Origin: Bacteroidales bacterium
Lineage (GTDB): Bacteria; Bacteroidota; Bacteroidia; Bacteroidales; ML635J-15
Assembly (NCBI GenBank): GCA_027858835.1
Contig: JAQIBY010000181.1
Location: forward strand, 1 to 47,527
Direction: 5' to 3'
DNA length: 47,527 bases
The position numbers were made by a program, and so were the translations under genes. The number at the start of each line of letters is the position of its first letter. Position 1 is the first letter of the stretch. The notes beneath the pieces were generated by a model. That model was not told where the DNA came from, did no database searches, and worked only from the letters and a program-made list of their open reading frames with translations. This document shows, piece after piece, positions 7,161-17,723 of this stretch.

Positions 7161-9761
7161 ATGGATACAGAAAACAAAGATATTCAAGGAAACGAACAAG
7201 ACGCAAATCAGGAAACACATCCCGCCGGAAAGATTACCAAGCTTTCAGGAATGTATCAGGACTGGTTTTTGGATTATGCCTCTTATGTGATTTTGGAGCG
7301 TGCCGTTCCCCATGTTTATGATGGGTTAAAACCTGTTCAGCGACGAATTCTTCATTCCATGAAAATTTTGGATGACGGACGTTATAACAAAGTCGCGAAT
7401 ATTGTCGGTCACACCATGCAGTTTCACCCTCATGGTGATGCTTCAATCGGCGATGCGCTTGTACAACTTGGACAAAAGGAATTGCTTGTTGATCCACAGG
7501 GAAACTGGGGAAATACATTAACAGGCGACCGCTCAGCAGCACCTCGGTACATTGAAGCAAGGCTCACTCCATTTGCATTGGATGTTGTTTTCAATGCAAA
7601 AACCACGAATTGGAAACCTTCATATGACGGAAGAAATAAAGAACCTGTTACCCTTCCCATGAAGTTCCCACTACTGCTCACTCAAGGAGTAGAAGGAATT
7701 GCTGTTGGATTGGCATCAAAAGTGTTACCACATAATTTCAATGAAATTCTGGATGCCTGCATCAAACACTTAAAGAATGAAAAATTCGAGCTTCTACCTG
7801 ACTTTATGACAGGTGGGATGGCTGATGTTTCAAAATATAACGACGGCTTGCGCGGAGGAAAAGTGCGGGTTAGAGCACGCATTGAGAAAATCTCAAATCG
7901 GGAATTGAAAATTACGGAAATCCCTTACGGAGAAACCACATCATCTTTAATTGATTCGGTTCTGTATGCTAATGACAGAGGAAAAATCAAAATCAAAAAG
8001 ATTGATGACAATACCGCTCAGGATGTTGAAATCTTAATTAGTCTTCCCTCAGGAACCTCGTCGGATAAAACCATTGATGCACTTTACGCATTTACAAAAT
8101 GTGAAGTGGGCATTTCGCCAAACACCTGTGTTATTGATGATGACAAACCTCGCTTCATGGGCGTTTCAGAGATTTTGGAACTTTCAGTGGCAAACACAAC
8201 CCAACTGCTAAAACTGGAGCTACAAATTCGTCAACAAGAATTAGAAAACGAATTGCACATGGCAAGTCTGGAACGCTGGTTTATCGAAAATCGAATTTAT
8301 AAAGACAATGCCTACGAAAGTGCAAAAACAACACAAACTGCATTAGAACATATTGCCAAACGAGCTGAAGAAATAAAAGATAAACTTTTAAGAGAAGTCA
8401 CTGAAGACGATCTGCTCAAATTGCTTGAAATCCGCATGAAACGGATCATCCGCTACAATGCCGATAAAGCAGAAGAAGCAATGCTCAAATTAAACGATGA
8501 GCTGCTCGTGGTCAAAAAGAATATTGAAAATATTATTGAGTACACAATTAATCATTACAAACGACTTAAAAGCACTTACGGAAAAGGCAGAGAACGCCGC
8601 ACAGAACTGCGGAGTTTTGATAATATCCAAGCACAGAAAGTTGTCATTGCGAATGAGAAACTCTATGCAAATTTCAAAGAAGGATTTATCGGCTACGGGC
8701 TGAAAAAAGAAGAATACATTTGTGATTGCTCGGACATTGATGAAATTATTGTTTTCCTAAAAGATGGAAGATACATTGTCACCAAAGTTTCTGAAAAAAC
8801 CTTTATCGGCAAAGACATTATTCATGCCGCAGTATTTAAGCGTAACGATAAGCGCAGCGTTTACAATGCCGTGTATCGTGATGGAAAAACAGGAAGCACA
8901 TTTATCAAACGCTTTGCTGTTACGAGCGTAACGCGGGATAAAATGTACGATCTGACACAAGGTCATGAACATTCGAGATTACTGTATTTCACGGCAAATC
9001 CAAATGCTGAAGCTGAAGTCATCAAAGTATATCTGAAACCAAAACCGAAAATCCGAAAACTGATTTTTGAATTTGATTTTCAGGAAATATCCATCAAAGG
9101 ACGTCAAAGCAAAGGAAATATCTTAACGAAACACGACGTCCACAAAATCATGATGAAAGAAAAAGGTGTTTCAACCCTCGGCGGCCGGAAAGTTTATTTC
9201 GACAAAGACATTATGCGTTTGAATGTGGATAAGCGCGGCGAATTTCTTGGCGAATTTTTGGGTGATGACAAAATCATTGTTTTCCTTAATGATGGAAATT
9301 ACAGGTTGACAAATTTCGATTTAACCAATCATTTTGAAAAAAATCTCTTGAAAGTTGAGAAATACGATCCTGACAAAGTTTATACTGCTATTCATTACGA
9401 TGCAGAACAGGGATTTTATTATCTCAAACGTTTTCAAGCAGAGGAAATCAGCACGACACAATTGTTTATCGGAGAAAATGAAAGTTCAAAACTCGTTGAA
9501 TTGGCGGATGATAAATGGCCGCAAGTTCGTATCATTTTCGGCGGAAAAAATAAGGATAAGGAAGATGAGCTGATTGATGCTGAAGAATTTATTGCCATTA
9601 AAAGTCATAAAGCACGCGGAAAACGTCTGACAACATTTGAAACGAGAAAAATACAGTTTGACGAGCCGTTACAAAAAGAAGTGCCCGCAGAGGAGTCGGA
9701 AAGTTCAGATGATGATAAGGAGGATTCCGATAAACAAAATCAAATGACACTGGAACTGTAA
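7161..9761 (+). CDS. parC: DNA topoisomerase IV subunit A (DNA cleavage subunit)
   Basis: The product has 866 residues. The winged-helix breakage-reunion core carries GLKPVQRRILHSM, then HPHGDASIGDALVQLG (residues about 89-104), and the catalytic tyrosine in AAPRYIEARL (about Tyr130). A coiled-coil gate follows (about 350-480), then C-terminal beta-propeller blades with repeats such as FLKDGRYIVTKV and FLNDGNYRLTNF. The tail after residue about 830 is very acidic (ESESSDDDKEDSD). The residue equivalent to E. coli GyrA Ser83 is Ala94, while the Asp87 equivalent is kept (Asp98). The gene is 2 bases after parE and overlaps aroK by one base. Confidence 0.92.
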   Translation: MDTENKDIQGNEQDANQETHPAGKITKLSGMYQDWFLDYASYVILERAVPHVYDGLKPVQRRILHSMKILDDGRYNKVANIVGHTMQFHPHGDASIGDALVQLGQKELLVDPQGNWGNTLTGDRSAAPRYIEARLTPFALDVVFNAKTTNWKPSYDGRNKEPVTLPMKFPLLLTQGVEGIAVGLASKVLPHNFNEILDACIKHLKNEKFELLPDFMTGGMADVSKYNDGLRGGKVRVRARIEKISNRELKITEIPYGETTSSLIDSVLYANDRGKIKIKKIDDNTAQDVEILISLPSGTSSDKTIDALYAFTKCEVGISPNTCVIDDDKPRFMGVSEILELSVANTTQLLKLELQIRQQELENELHMASLERWFIENRIYKDNAYESAKTTQTALEHIAKRAEEIKDKLLREVTEDDLLKLLEIRMKRIIRYNADKAEEAMLKLNDELLVVKKNIENIIEYTINHYKRLKSTYGKGRERRTELRSFDNIQAQKVVIANEKLYANFKEGFIGYGLKKEEYICDCSDIDEIIVFLKDGRYIVTKVSEKTFIGKDIIHAAVFKRNDKRSVYNAVYRDGKTGSTFIKRFAVTSVTRDKMYDLTQGHEHSRLLYFTANPNAEAEVIKVYLKPKPKIRKLIFEFDFQEISIKGRQSKGNILTKHDVHKIMMKEKGVSTLGGRKVYFDKDIMRLNVDKRGEFLGEFLGDDKIIVFLNDGNYRLTNFDLTNHFEKNLLKVEKYDPDKVYTAIHYDAEQGFYYLKRFQAEEISTTQLFIGENESSKLVELADDKWPQVRIIFGGKNKDKEDELIDAEEFIAIKSHKARGKRLTTFETRKIQFDEPLQKEVPAEESESSDDDKEDSDKQNQMTLEL

Positions 9762-10264
9762 TGCGCATCTTTTTGATTGGATTCCCAGCAAGCGGTAAAA
9801 GTTATTGGGGCAAAGAATTGGCCCAAAAGCTGAAGCTTCCATTTATTGATTTAGACTGCATAATTGAAACAGATTATGAGATGTCAATTTCAGAAATTTT
9901 TCACATAAAAGGAGAATCTGTATTTCGAAAAATTGAACACTCTGCACTTGAGGCACAAATTTCAAATCAAGGAACATTTGTCATGGCATGCGGCGGTGGA
10001 ATTATGGGTTCCGAAACGAACCGCCAACTTTTAAAATCCACAGGAATTACCGTATTTATTGATACTCCGACTCAAACAATTATTAATCGTCTGTTGCAAG
10101 ATACAACAGGTAATCGTCCGCTCCTATCAAATTTAACAAGCGATGAACTACAATTAAAAGTAAAACGCATGATGAACGAACGACGAAAAGCATACGAAAC
10201 AGCCGAGTTTAGCTTTTATCCGGAAAGGGAAACGTTAAATGACTTGGTGAATAAGCTTCAATAA
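9761..10264 (+). CDS. aroK: Shikimate kinase
   Basis: The enzyme has 167 residues, the usual family length. It phosphorylates shikimate to shikimate-3-phosphate with ATP in the chorismate pathway. Visible motifs are the Walker A loop GFPASGKS (residues 7-14), the DLD motif that binds Mg and shikimate, FRKIE with the shikimate-binding Arg, ACGGGI (the shikimate GGG loop), TTGNRPLL with the lid Arg, and the adenine-loop RRKAYETAEF. The ATG overlaps the parC stop (TAATG), so it is translationally coupled as the last gene of this operon. It ends 13 bases from the convergent membrane-protein gene. Confidence 0.93.
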   Translation: MRIFLIGFPASGKSYWGKELAQKLKLPFIDLDCIIETDYEMSISEIFHIKGESVFRKIEHSALEAQISNQGTFVMACGGGIMGSETNRQLLKSTGITVFIDTPTQTIINRLLQDTTGNRPLLSNLTSDELQLKVKRMMNERRKAYETAEFSFYPERETLNDLVNKLQ

Positions 10265-10277
10265 ATCGAATTAACAA

Positions 10278-10949
10278 TTATTCGTAAGTATAATAGGTGC
10301 CGTCAGATTGACTTTGTTGTTTTGATTCATCCTCACGGATTGCATTTCCGACAATGTCTTCAAAGGCGGCATAAACCATGCAATAAGTTGCAGGAAAAGT
10401 AAAGAGGAAACCGACGCCGAGTAAAATAAGTCCAAAAACATTAATCAAAGTAAGAATAACAAAGAATCCGAGGAAGGGCCAAAAATTTCGAGTGATTAAT
10501 TTACGGCTAGATTCCATGGCATCCCAAAAATCCATATTAAGAAATGTTACAAACGGGATAGCAAATGAATAGGCAACAGCGAGATAAATCCCGGGAAGAA
10601 TAAGTAAAACAAATCCGATTCCCGTAAAAATCTGAGAAATTAATTCAGCAAGAAATAAAGGAAGAAAAATTTTAAATCCTTCAAAAAATCGTTCAAAAGT
10701 CACGGGCTCATTACGAACGATTGCATTTGCAACAATAAAAAGCCCTGCAATTAAAGGTCCTCTAACGACCAAACTAACAAGTCCACCAAACCCACTTGCA
10801 CCAATGGCAGAAATTAAAACGTATATGGCAGCATATCCGACAAAAATTCCCATCTTGGATGAAAATATTTTATATCCTCGGTCGATATAGCTGTTCATAT
10901 CAAACTCGTAACCTTCTCGTATTAGTCTATCAATCGTTTGTTTGTACAT
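10278..10949 (-). CDS. Polytopic inner-membrane protein of unknown function
   Basis: The product has 223 residues. About five or six hydrophobic segments span residues 33-195, with PLIAGLFIVANAIVR and LLILPGIYLAVAYSFAIPFV in the middle. The LPGIYLAV-type motif and the F(W)xAMxxSRKL segment are typical of the DUF975/DUF4013-like group of small bacterial membrane proteins. The polar C-terminal tail is cytoplasmic-looking (EDESKQQSQSDG). It follows the UbiD-family gene on the same strand with a 23-base gap, so the two are probably co-transcribed. Nothing in the sequence suggests a substrate or partner. Confidence 0.75.
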   Translation of the reverse strand: MYKQTIDRLIREGYEFDMNSYIDRGYKIFSSKMGIFVGYAAIYVLISAIGASGFGGLVSLVVRGPLIAGLFIVANAIVRNEPVTFERFFEGFKIFLPLFLAELISQIFTGIGFVLLILPGIYLAVAYSFAIPFVTFLNMDFWDAMESSRKLITRNFWPFLGFFVILTLINVFGLILLGVGFLFTFPATYCMVYAAFEDIVGNAIREDESKQQSQSDGTYYTYE

Positions 10950-10972
10950 GGCATGAATAATTTTGAATAAAA

Positions 10973-12751
10973 CTAATCAATTTTCAGACTAGCACCATAG
11001 TTTTTAACAAAACTTTTGGCATTTATTGAGGGGGATTTAATGAAAGCCCCGATTTTATAGGACTCCCATGAATCATCTACCTGCTTAATCATTTCATCTG
11101 AAGCGACAACAGGATTCGGCCATTCACGCTGACTTTGCTTCTCAAGTGCAAGATGCCTAGCATCCCAGAGAATTCGTTCTCCTTCCCTACGGATATCCCT
11201 TTTAGGATCTGTATTTGCCAAAATCCACCAGAGTAATAAATTAATATCTTCAAACAATCCGGGATAATCAACCCAAATCACTAGTGTGCATTCAGGATGA
11301 ATATTTTCGGGCTTTTCTGCTATGGAGGAAGCCATTATCAAGACTCGTCCGTAATTTAGCTGATTCCCGTCTCTGCGGATTTGCAATTTATCAAGATTGT
11401 GCACTTCACTTAAATCAATCATACATTTCCCACCAAAGACAAGTTGCGGAGAAGCATGCTCCAATTCATCAGCAGGTCCTGCAGAAATTGTAAAGGCATT
11501 CGGATGAATATTATTTGCAAAGTGACTTACAACCGATTTATAATCAGTCAGCTCAACACTTTCCGGCAAGGCAATCAAAATTTTCGAAAACATCATTTGA
11601 CCTGCACCCAAAAGTGCATGCATAGTTTTTGCTACGACACCGGGCCAATCGTTTCGAACTTTTAACAAAACCAGATTATGAGCCACTCCTTCAGCAGGCA
11701 AATGAAAATCAAGCAATTCCGGTGCGATTGCCATTTTAATTGCTGGCTTAAACAATCGTTCGGTTGCCATTCCAAAATACACATCCTCCATGGGCGGGAT
11801 ACCGACAATTGTTGCCGGATAGATTGCATCTTTTTTATGTGTAATTGCCGTCACATGAAATTTCGGATATTTATCTGTCAAGGAATAAAAACCGGTATGA
11901 TCTCCAAAAGGTCCTTCATCAACAAGCTGCTCATTTGGATCCACATAACCTTCAATGACAATATCCGCATCTGCAGGCACTTCAATATCCTGTGTTTTGC
12001 ATTTCACAAGTTTAACGGGTTTCCGACGAATTAATCCGCAAAAGAGCAATTCATCAATTCCTTCGGGAAGCGGTGCTGTCGCAAGATAGGTATATAATGG
12101 ATCACCACCGAGCACAACCGCTACCGGCATTTTTTCAGCCTTTATTTGCCAGGCTTTAAAATGTGCCGCTCCACCTTTATGCCGATGCCAATGCATTCCT
12201 GTCGTATTTTTATTGAAGACCTGCATACGATACATACCGATATTTCGCTGCCGGGTTTCCGGATGCTGCGTAAATACCATAGGCAAGGTAACAAAGGGCG
12301 CCGGATCGTGAGGCCATGAATGCAAAATCGGCAAATCCGACAAATCAGGATCAAGCTGCACAACTTGCTGACAAGCTCCTGATGTTTGTTGCAGTTTTGG
12401 AAATATTTTCAACAATTTACGTTGCTTCCATATTTCCCGAAGCTTTTTTCCTTTTGAAGATTTGCTTTGAAGCGTCTCTAGGACAGAAAAAAGCTCAGGA
12501 AAAACATTGTCAGGGGCCTTCGTTCCAAACACAGAGTTTATCCGTTTTTCAGATCCGAATGCATTGATTAATACAGGAAATTTTGTGTTGGTATTTTCAA
12601 ACAGCAAAGCTTTACCGCCATCAGGCTGCTTCATCATTCTATCGGCAATTTCAGGAATTTCCTGATTAACCGATACCGCTTTCTGAATACGCAACAATTC
12701 TCCCTGCTGCTCCAATTCATCAATCCAGGTTTGCAACGTAAATTTTTTCAT
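10973..12751 (-). CDS. UbiD-family (de)carboxylase, possibly menaquinone pathway
   Basis: The product has about 592 residues. UbiD enzymes use prenylated FMN to decarboxylate aromatic or alpha,beta-unsaturated acids. The prFMN/metal-binding region is recognisable: RNIGMYRMQVF, TGMHWHRHKGG, and further on VDEGPFGDHTGFYS, which carries the acidic catalytic residues. The C-terminal multimerisation domain is present. In menaquinone-using Bacteroidota, UbiD homologues often act in quinone or aromatic acid metabolism, but no ubiX or men gene is next to it, so the substrate is uncertain. I start at 12751 (MKKFTLQTW); the nine residues upstream overlap a promoter-like TACCTTTA box. Confidence 0.88.
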   Translation of the reverse strand: MKKFTLQTWIDELEQQGELLRIQKAVSVNQEIPEIADRMMKQPDGGKALLFENTNTKFPVLINAFGSEKRINSVFGTKAPDNVFPELFSVLETLQSKSSKGKKLREIWKQRKLLKIFPKLQQTSGACQQVVQLDPDLSDLPILHSWPHDPAPFVTLPMVFTQHPETRQRNIGMYRMQVFNKNTTGMHWHRHKGGAAHFKAWQIKAEKMPVAVVLGGDPLYTYLATAPLPEGIDELLFCGLIRRKPVKLVKCKTQDIEVPADADIVIEGYVDPNEQLVDEGPFGDHTGFYSLTDKYPKFHVTAITHKKDAIYPATIVGIPPMEDVYFGMATERLFKPAIKMAIAPELLDFHLPAEGVAHNLVLLKVRNDWPGVVAKTMHALLGAGQMMFSKILIALPESVELTDYKSVVSHFANNIHPNAFTISAGPADELEHASPQLVFGGKCMIDLSEVHNLDKLQIRRDGNQLNYGRVLIMASSIAEKPENIHPECTLVIWVDYPGLFEDINLLLWWILANTDPKRDIRREGERILWDARHLALEKQSQREWPNPVVASDEMIKQVDDSWESYKIGAFIKSPSINAKSFVKNYGASLKID

Positions 12752-12767
12752 ACATTGTATTTTGTCA

Positions 12768-12775
12768 TAAAGGTA
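12768..12775 (-). promoter_or_regulatory. Imperfect -7 box TACCTTTA before the UbiD-family gene
   Basis: It differs by one base from TAnnTTTG and lies 17 bases upstream of the ATG at 12751. A start there would sit only a few bases after the transcription start. No spaced TTG is seen. Confidence 0.3.
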
Positions 12776-12819
12776 CAAAAAAGCATAGAAAACTATGTGC
12801 TCAAGAAAATTTCAGGAAA

Positions 12820-12827
12820 TATTTTTG
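12820..12827 (+). promoter_or_regulatory. -7 promoter box TATTTTTG before the YkgJ-type gene
   Basis: This is a perfect TAnnTTTG match on the plus strand, 35 bases before the ATG at 12862. It overlaps the region just upstream of a TTG at 12832 that opens the same frame, and so argues against that TTG as start. Confidence 0.45.
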
Positions 12828-12861
12828 TATCTTGACAAAGAAATCAACAGGTATTTATTCC

Positions 12862-13632
12862 ATGACAAGTCCATCCGATTTTGTTGCTCAACTGAAGCAA
12901 CAATTTTACCACGATGCCGGAGCAATGGCAGAAAAGGCTTTCAAATCAGGCGGAATTTCAAAATTCAGGCTATTTGATGCCAGCCATAGTTTTTATGCAT
13001 ATTTGGATGGTTTTTTAAATCAGTTTGAAGCGTTTGTCAAACAACAAGATCAAAAAATTGACTGCAAGCAGGGATGTGCAAGTTGCTGCTTTCAAACGGT
13101 TTTCATGAGTCCATTTGAAGCTATTTATCTCGCAGAAAACATTCGAAAGCACTTAAGTCCTGAAACACAATCTGACATGAAAGCTCGTGTACTTCAGAAA
13201 AAAGAAGCAACTGCAAAAATGACAGCCTCAGAATATCTCAAATACCGACATGTTTGTCCTTTGCTTGATGAAAAAAACGGGAGCTGTACCATGCATGCAT
13301 ATCGTCCGGTGGCCTGTCGCATCTATCTTTCCGAGAACATTGAATCCTGCTTATTACAGCATGAAAATCCGGGGAAAGACGAATTATTTGCAAAACTTTA
13401 TGACTTACCTTTACAGGTCGGAAGAGCGTATTGCGAAGGGTTAAATCAATATTTTGCGAACAAAAAATTAAAAGTTCAGGAAATAAAGTTTGAAGATGCG
13501 CTTTTTGTTGCCTTAGAAAACGAAAAGGCAGCTGAAGAGTGGATTGCCGGGAAGGCATTGTTTGAAACTCAATATTCCGAAGATGATTTGGCTTTATTTG
13601 ATCAATTCAGGAACAGACCGGGGTTGAAATAA
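12862..13632 (+). CDS. YkgJ-family cysteine-cluster protein
   Basis: The product has about 256 residues. The defining cluster is CKQGCASCC at residues 68-76. Further cysteines follow at CPLLDEKNGSC and RPVACRIYLSENIESC, which is the pattern of the CxxxCxxCC zinc- or iron-chelating domain (UPF0153/YkgJ). The N-terminal 60 residues and C-terminal 80 residues are helical and not informative. The family's biochemical role is unclear; some members are linked to metal handling or to modification enzymes. The longest frame begins with TTG at 12832, but the promoter box at 12820-12827 would place transcription start there, so I use ATG 12862. It is divergent from the UbiD-family gene. Confidence 0.82.
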   Translation: MTSPSDFVAQLKQQFYHDAGAMAEKAFKSGGISKFRLFDASHSFYAYLDGFLNQFEAFVKQQDQKIDCKQGCASCCFQTVFMSPFEAIYLAENIRKHLSPETQSDMKARVLQKKEATAKMTASEYLKYRHVCPLLDEKNGSCTMHAYRPVACRIYLSENIESCLLQHENPGKDELFAKLYDLPLQVGRAYCEGLNQYFANKKLKVQEIKFEDALFVALENEKAAEEWIAGKALFETQYSEDDLALFDQFRNRPGLK

Positions 13633-14044
13633 AAAAAAAAAACAGCAGAACCGAGAATCTAGAATCAAGCTTTTTATTCTTTTGTCACAAAATTTGCAAA
13701 AAGAAAATGCAAATTTTCCGCCAAAAATTTCTATATGTCAAATTTTCAAACCATGGGTTACGCTCGTCCCTCACTTACCCGTGGCTATTCAAATTTGACC
13801 CTTAATCAGGGTCAAAGGACAGGATTTCTCAACCTCGACACAACGTTATTTACTGATCCTGAAATCAACATAAATAATCTCTAGTACAAGCATAACAATG
13901 CGTCAAAAGCATCAATTTTATTTTCAAAAACAAAAGTGAGTCATGCATTGCACAAAACAGGAAAACAGAAGTAATAGAAGTAATAGACGGGTTTAAAATA
14001 AATAAAGCCCGGCAGAACCGAGCTTTAGTGTATAATAATTTTTA
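13633..14044. other. 412 bp convergent intergenic region with overlapping dyads
   Basis: There is no gene here. GTCAAATTT (13737-13745) pairs with AAATTTGAC (13791-13799) around an imperfect inner dyad, CCATGGGT/ACCCGTGG. TTTGACCCT (13794-13802) also pairs with AGGGTCAAA (13808-13816). The two hairpins share bases and so exclude each other. A 9 bp sequence is duplicated in tandem at 13967-13984. The enolase terminator lies at 14004-14026. An A12 run follows the stop of the YkgJ-type gene. Confidence 0.55.
14004..14026 (-). terminator. Intrinsic terminator after enolase
   Basis: On the minus strand a 9 bp stem (AAAGCTCGG with CCGGGCTTT, one G-T pair) and a 5-base loop lie 19 bases past the enolase stop. 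ATTTATTTT follows. Confidence 0.7.
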
Positions 14045-15337
<1,293 letters not shown>

Positions 15338-15390
15338 TTATTTTAAGTTTAGAATTATCAAAAAAAATCAAACGGGAAAATACAAAGAAA

Positions 15391-15415
15391 AAAGGGGAGT
15401 ACAAAACTCCCCTTT
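15391..15415 (-). terminator. Strong intrinsic terminator at the end of the ribosomal superoperon
   Basis: A perfect 10 bp stem (15391-15400 with 15406-15415, loop of 5) lies 20 bases past the rplQ stop. On the minus strand it is followed by TTTTTTCTTTG, a good U-tract. It separates the ribosomal transcript from eno. Confidence 0.85.
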
Positions 15416-15434
15416 AAAATTTATAGTTTGAGAA

Positions 15435-16073
15435 TTATTTTTTTTCTTTATCGTCTTCCGACTTTTCTTCAGCCTTTTTCTCTTCCACTTTTGCTTCAGG
15501 TTTCTCTTCGGCTTTCTTTTCTTCCTTTTTAGCTTTCTCAGGTGCTTTTTCAGCTTTTTCCTCAATTTTTTCAGCTTTTGGAGCTTCTTTAGTTTTGGTT
15601 TCAGCTTTCGGTGCTTTTTCTGCAACAGGTTGTTCAGTTGAACTTCCTGCACCACTGCGTCCACGACGTGTACGTTTTTTCTTCGTACCGGTTTCTTTAG
15701 CAGTGAGCATATTTTCGTTATAGTCAACGAGTTCAATAATGCACATTTCAGCGTTATCACCAAGTCTTGCACCAATTTTCAGGATACGTGTATAACCACC
15801 CGGTCTATCGGCGACTTTTACGGAAATCTGACGGAAGAGTTCAGAAACGGCATCTTTATTTTGGAGCGATCTGAAAACAATTCGTCTGTTATGTGTTGTA
15901 TCTTCTTTCGCACGTGTAATCAGCGGTTCAACGAATACTTTCAGTGCTTTTGCTTTAGCAACTGTTGTATTAATACGTTTATGCATAATCAGTGAGCTAG
16001 CCATATTTGACAGCATAGCTTTTCTATGTGCTTTTTTTCTACCTAAATGGTTGAATGATTTTCTATGTCTCAT
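15435..16073 (-). CDS. rplQ: Large-subunit ribosomal protein bL17 with charged C-terminal tail
   Basis: The product has 212 residues. The L17 core occupies about residues 1-120, starting [20 protein letters not shown] and including [20 protein letters not shown] and [10 protein letters not shown]. The usual bacterial protein is near 120-130 residues. Here about 85 extra residues form a low-complexity tail of Lys, Glu and Ala in short EKAPKAE-like repeats after a basic [15 protein letters not shown] linker. Extended L17 tails are known in Bacteroidota. It is the last gene of the superoperon, 11 bases after rpoA, and is followed by a strong terminator. Confidence 0.95.
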   Translation of the reverse strand: MRHRKSFNHLGRKKAHRKAMLSNMASSLIMHKRINTTVAKAKALKVFVEPLITRAKEDTTHNRRIVFRSLQNKDAVSELFRQISVKVADRPGGYTRILKIGARLGDNAEMCIIELVDYNENMLTAKETGTKKKRTRRGRSGAGSSTEQPVAEKAPKAETKTKEAPKAEKIEEKAEKAPEKAKKEEKKAEEKPEAKVEEKKAEEKSEDDKEKK

Positions 16074-16084
16074 CGCGAATCAAT

Positions 16085-17077
16085 TTATTCCTTATCCAAC
16101 TTATATTTTGAAATATCGAGCCCAAAGTTCAGGTTCAGATTACTTAGCAAATCTTCGAGTTCAGTAAGTGATTTTTTACCAAAATTTCTAAACTTCAGCA
16201 GGTCATTTTTATTATGCTGCACTAAATCTCCGAGTGTATCCACATCAGCAGCTTTGAGGCAATTCAGAGCACGAACAGAGAGATCGAGATCTACCAGTCG
16301 GGTTTTAAGAAGTTGTCTCATATGCAATACTTCTTCATCAAACTCTTCATTTTCGTAAGATTCTTCAGTATCAAGTGTAATCTTCTCATCACTAAAGAGC
16401 ATGAAATGATAGATAAGAATTTTGGCAGCTTCTTTAAGGGCTTCTTTCGGATGAATAGACCCATCAGTATCAATATCTAAGATGAGTTTTTCGTAATCCG
16501 TTTTTTGTTCTACCCGCATGTTTTCGATGCTGTATTTTACATTTCTAATTGGTGTAAACACAGAACCGATAGCAATACTACCAATTTCATCGTCTTCGAT
16601 TTCATTTTCTTCAGGCGACAGATAACCTCTACCTTTCGCAATTGTAAGATCAATCTTAAGCGTAACATTTGGTTCCATGTGGCAGATTTCCAAATCAGGA
16701 TTCAGAATTTTGAATCCGGTTAGGAATTTACCGATATCACCAGCTTTAAAAACATCTTGACCAGAGATTGTCACGGAGACTTTTTCACCATCAAAATCTT
16801 CAATTTGTTGTTTAAAGCGCACTTGTTTCAATTGCAAGACGATTTCAGTTACATCTTCCATGACTCCTTTAATAGTGGAGAATTCATGATCGACGCCTTC
16901 AATCTTAATATGAGTAATTGCAAATCCTTCCAAAGAAGATAGGAGGATGCGTCTAAGGGCGTTACCCACAGTCACACCGTATCCCGGTTCCAGAGGCCTG
17001 AATTCGAATTTACCGTGCATCTCGTCTGCCTCAAGCATAACGACTTTGTCCGGTTTTTGGAAAGCTAAAATTGACAT
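16085..17077 (-). CDS. rpoA: RNA polymerase alpha subunit
   Basis: The product has 330 residues, full length. The N-terminal domain (about 1-230) that dimerises and scaffolds beta/beta' has [20 protein letters not shown]. The acidic linker region is followed by the C-terminal domain (about 250-320) with [17 protein letters not shown] and the helix-hairpin-helix [17 protein letters not shown], which binds UP-element DNA and activators. It lies between rpsD and rplQ, the conserved alpha-operon order, so polymerase and ribosome output are transcribed together. Confidence 0.97.
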   Translation of the reverse strand: MSILAFQKPDKVVMLEADEMHGKFEFRPLEPGYGVTVGNALRRILLSSLEGFAITHIKIEGVDHEFSTIKGVMEDVTEIVLQLKQVRFKQQIEDFDGEKVSVTISGQDVFKAGDIGKFLTGFKILNPDLEICHMEPNVTLKIDLTIAKGRGYLSPEENEIEDDEIGSIAIGSVFTPIRNVKYSIENMRVEQKTDYEKLILDIDTDGSIHPKEALKEAAKILIYHFMLFSDEKITLDTEESYENEEFDEEVLHMRQLLKTRLVDLDLSVRALNCLKAADVDTLGDLVQHNKNDLLKFRNFGKKSLTELEDLLSNLNLNFGLDISKYKLDKE

Positions 17078-17094
17078 ACAAATCAGGTTATTGA

Positions 17095-17703
17095 TTATTT
17101 TGAATACAATTCGACGATTAACTGCTCTTCGATGTTTTCTGGAATTTCCTCACGTTCAGGGATATTAAGGAATTTTCCGGACATCTGATCATTATCCCAC
17201 TCGAGCCATGAAAATTTTCCATGATTAGCTCCATTGAGTGATTCAGTAATGACTTCAAGCGATTTAGATCTTTCTCGAACACTTACTATATCACCGGGTC
17301 TCACACGAAACGAGGGAATATTTGTCAGGACACCATTGACGATGATATGTCTATGAGAGACGAATTGTCTGGCAGCCTGTCTGGTTGGAGCGATTCCGAG
17401 GCGGAATACAACATTATCGAGTCTAGACTCAAGCAGTTGTAACAATACCACACCGGTAACACCTTTCATACTTGATGCTTTTTTGAACAAGTTTGAAAAT
17501 TGTTTTTCAAGCACTCCGTAAGTGTATTTTGCTTTTTGTTTTTCTTTTAATTGCACACCGTATTCAGAGACTTTACGTCTTCTACGATTGTTTCCATGTT
17601 GTCCCGGCGGGAAATTTTTCTTTTCGAAATATTTATCCGGGCCATAAATGGGTTCGCCTAATTTTCTGGCGATTTTTGTTTTCGGTCCTCTATATCTTGC
17701 CAT
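17095..17703 (-). CDS. rpsD: Small-subunit ribosomal protein uS4
   Basis: The product has 202 residues. It starts [20 protein letters not shown] and contains the S4 RNA-binding fold [20 protein letters not shown] with [13 protein letters not shown]. It lacks the zinc-binding N-terminal cysteines, so it is the C-minus form. In other bacteria uS4 nucleates 30S assembly and represses the alpha operon. I see no pseudoknot-like target that I can defend here. It lies 17 bases upstream of rpoA and 20 bases downstream of rpsK. Confidence 0.97.
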   Translation of the reverse strand: MARYRGPKTKIARKLGEPIYGPDKYFEKKNFPPGQHGNNRRRRKVSEYGVQLKEKQKAKYTYGVLEKQFSNLFKKASSMKGVTGVVLLQLLESRLDNVVFRLGIAPTRQAARQFVSHRHIIVNGVLTNIPSFRVRPGDIVSVRERSKSLEVITESLNGANHGKFSWLEWDNDQMSGKFLNIPEREEIPENIEEQLIVELYSK

Positions 17704-17723
17704 GAATTTTACTATTAAAATGA

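Noticed and set aside
12832-12861. TTG start for the YkgJ-type protein
   Set aside because: It overlaps the start of transcription predicted from the TATTTTTG box; the ATG at 12862 fits better.
15368-15775. Lys/Arg-rich open frame overlapping rplQ
   Set aside because: It is the same low-complexity A/G-rich DNA of the L17 tail read in another frame.
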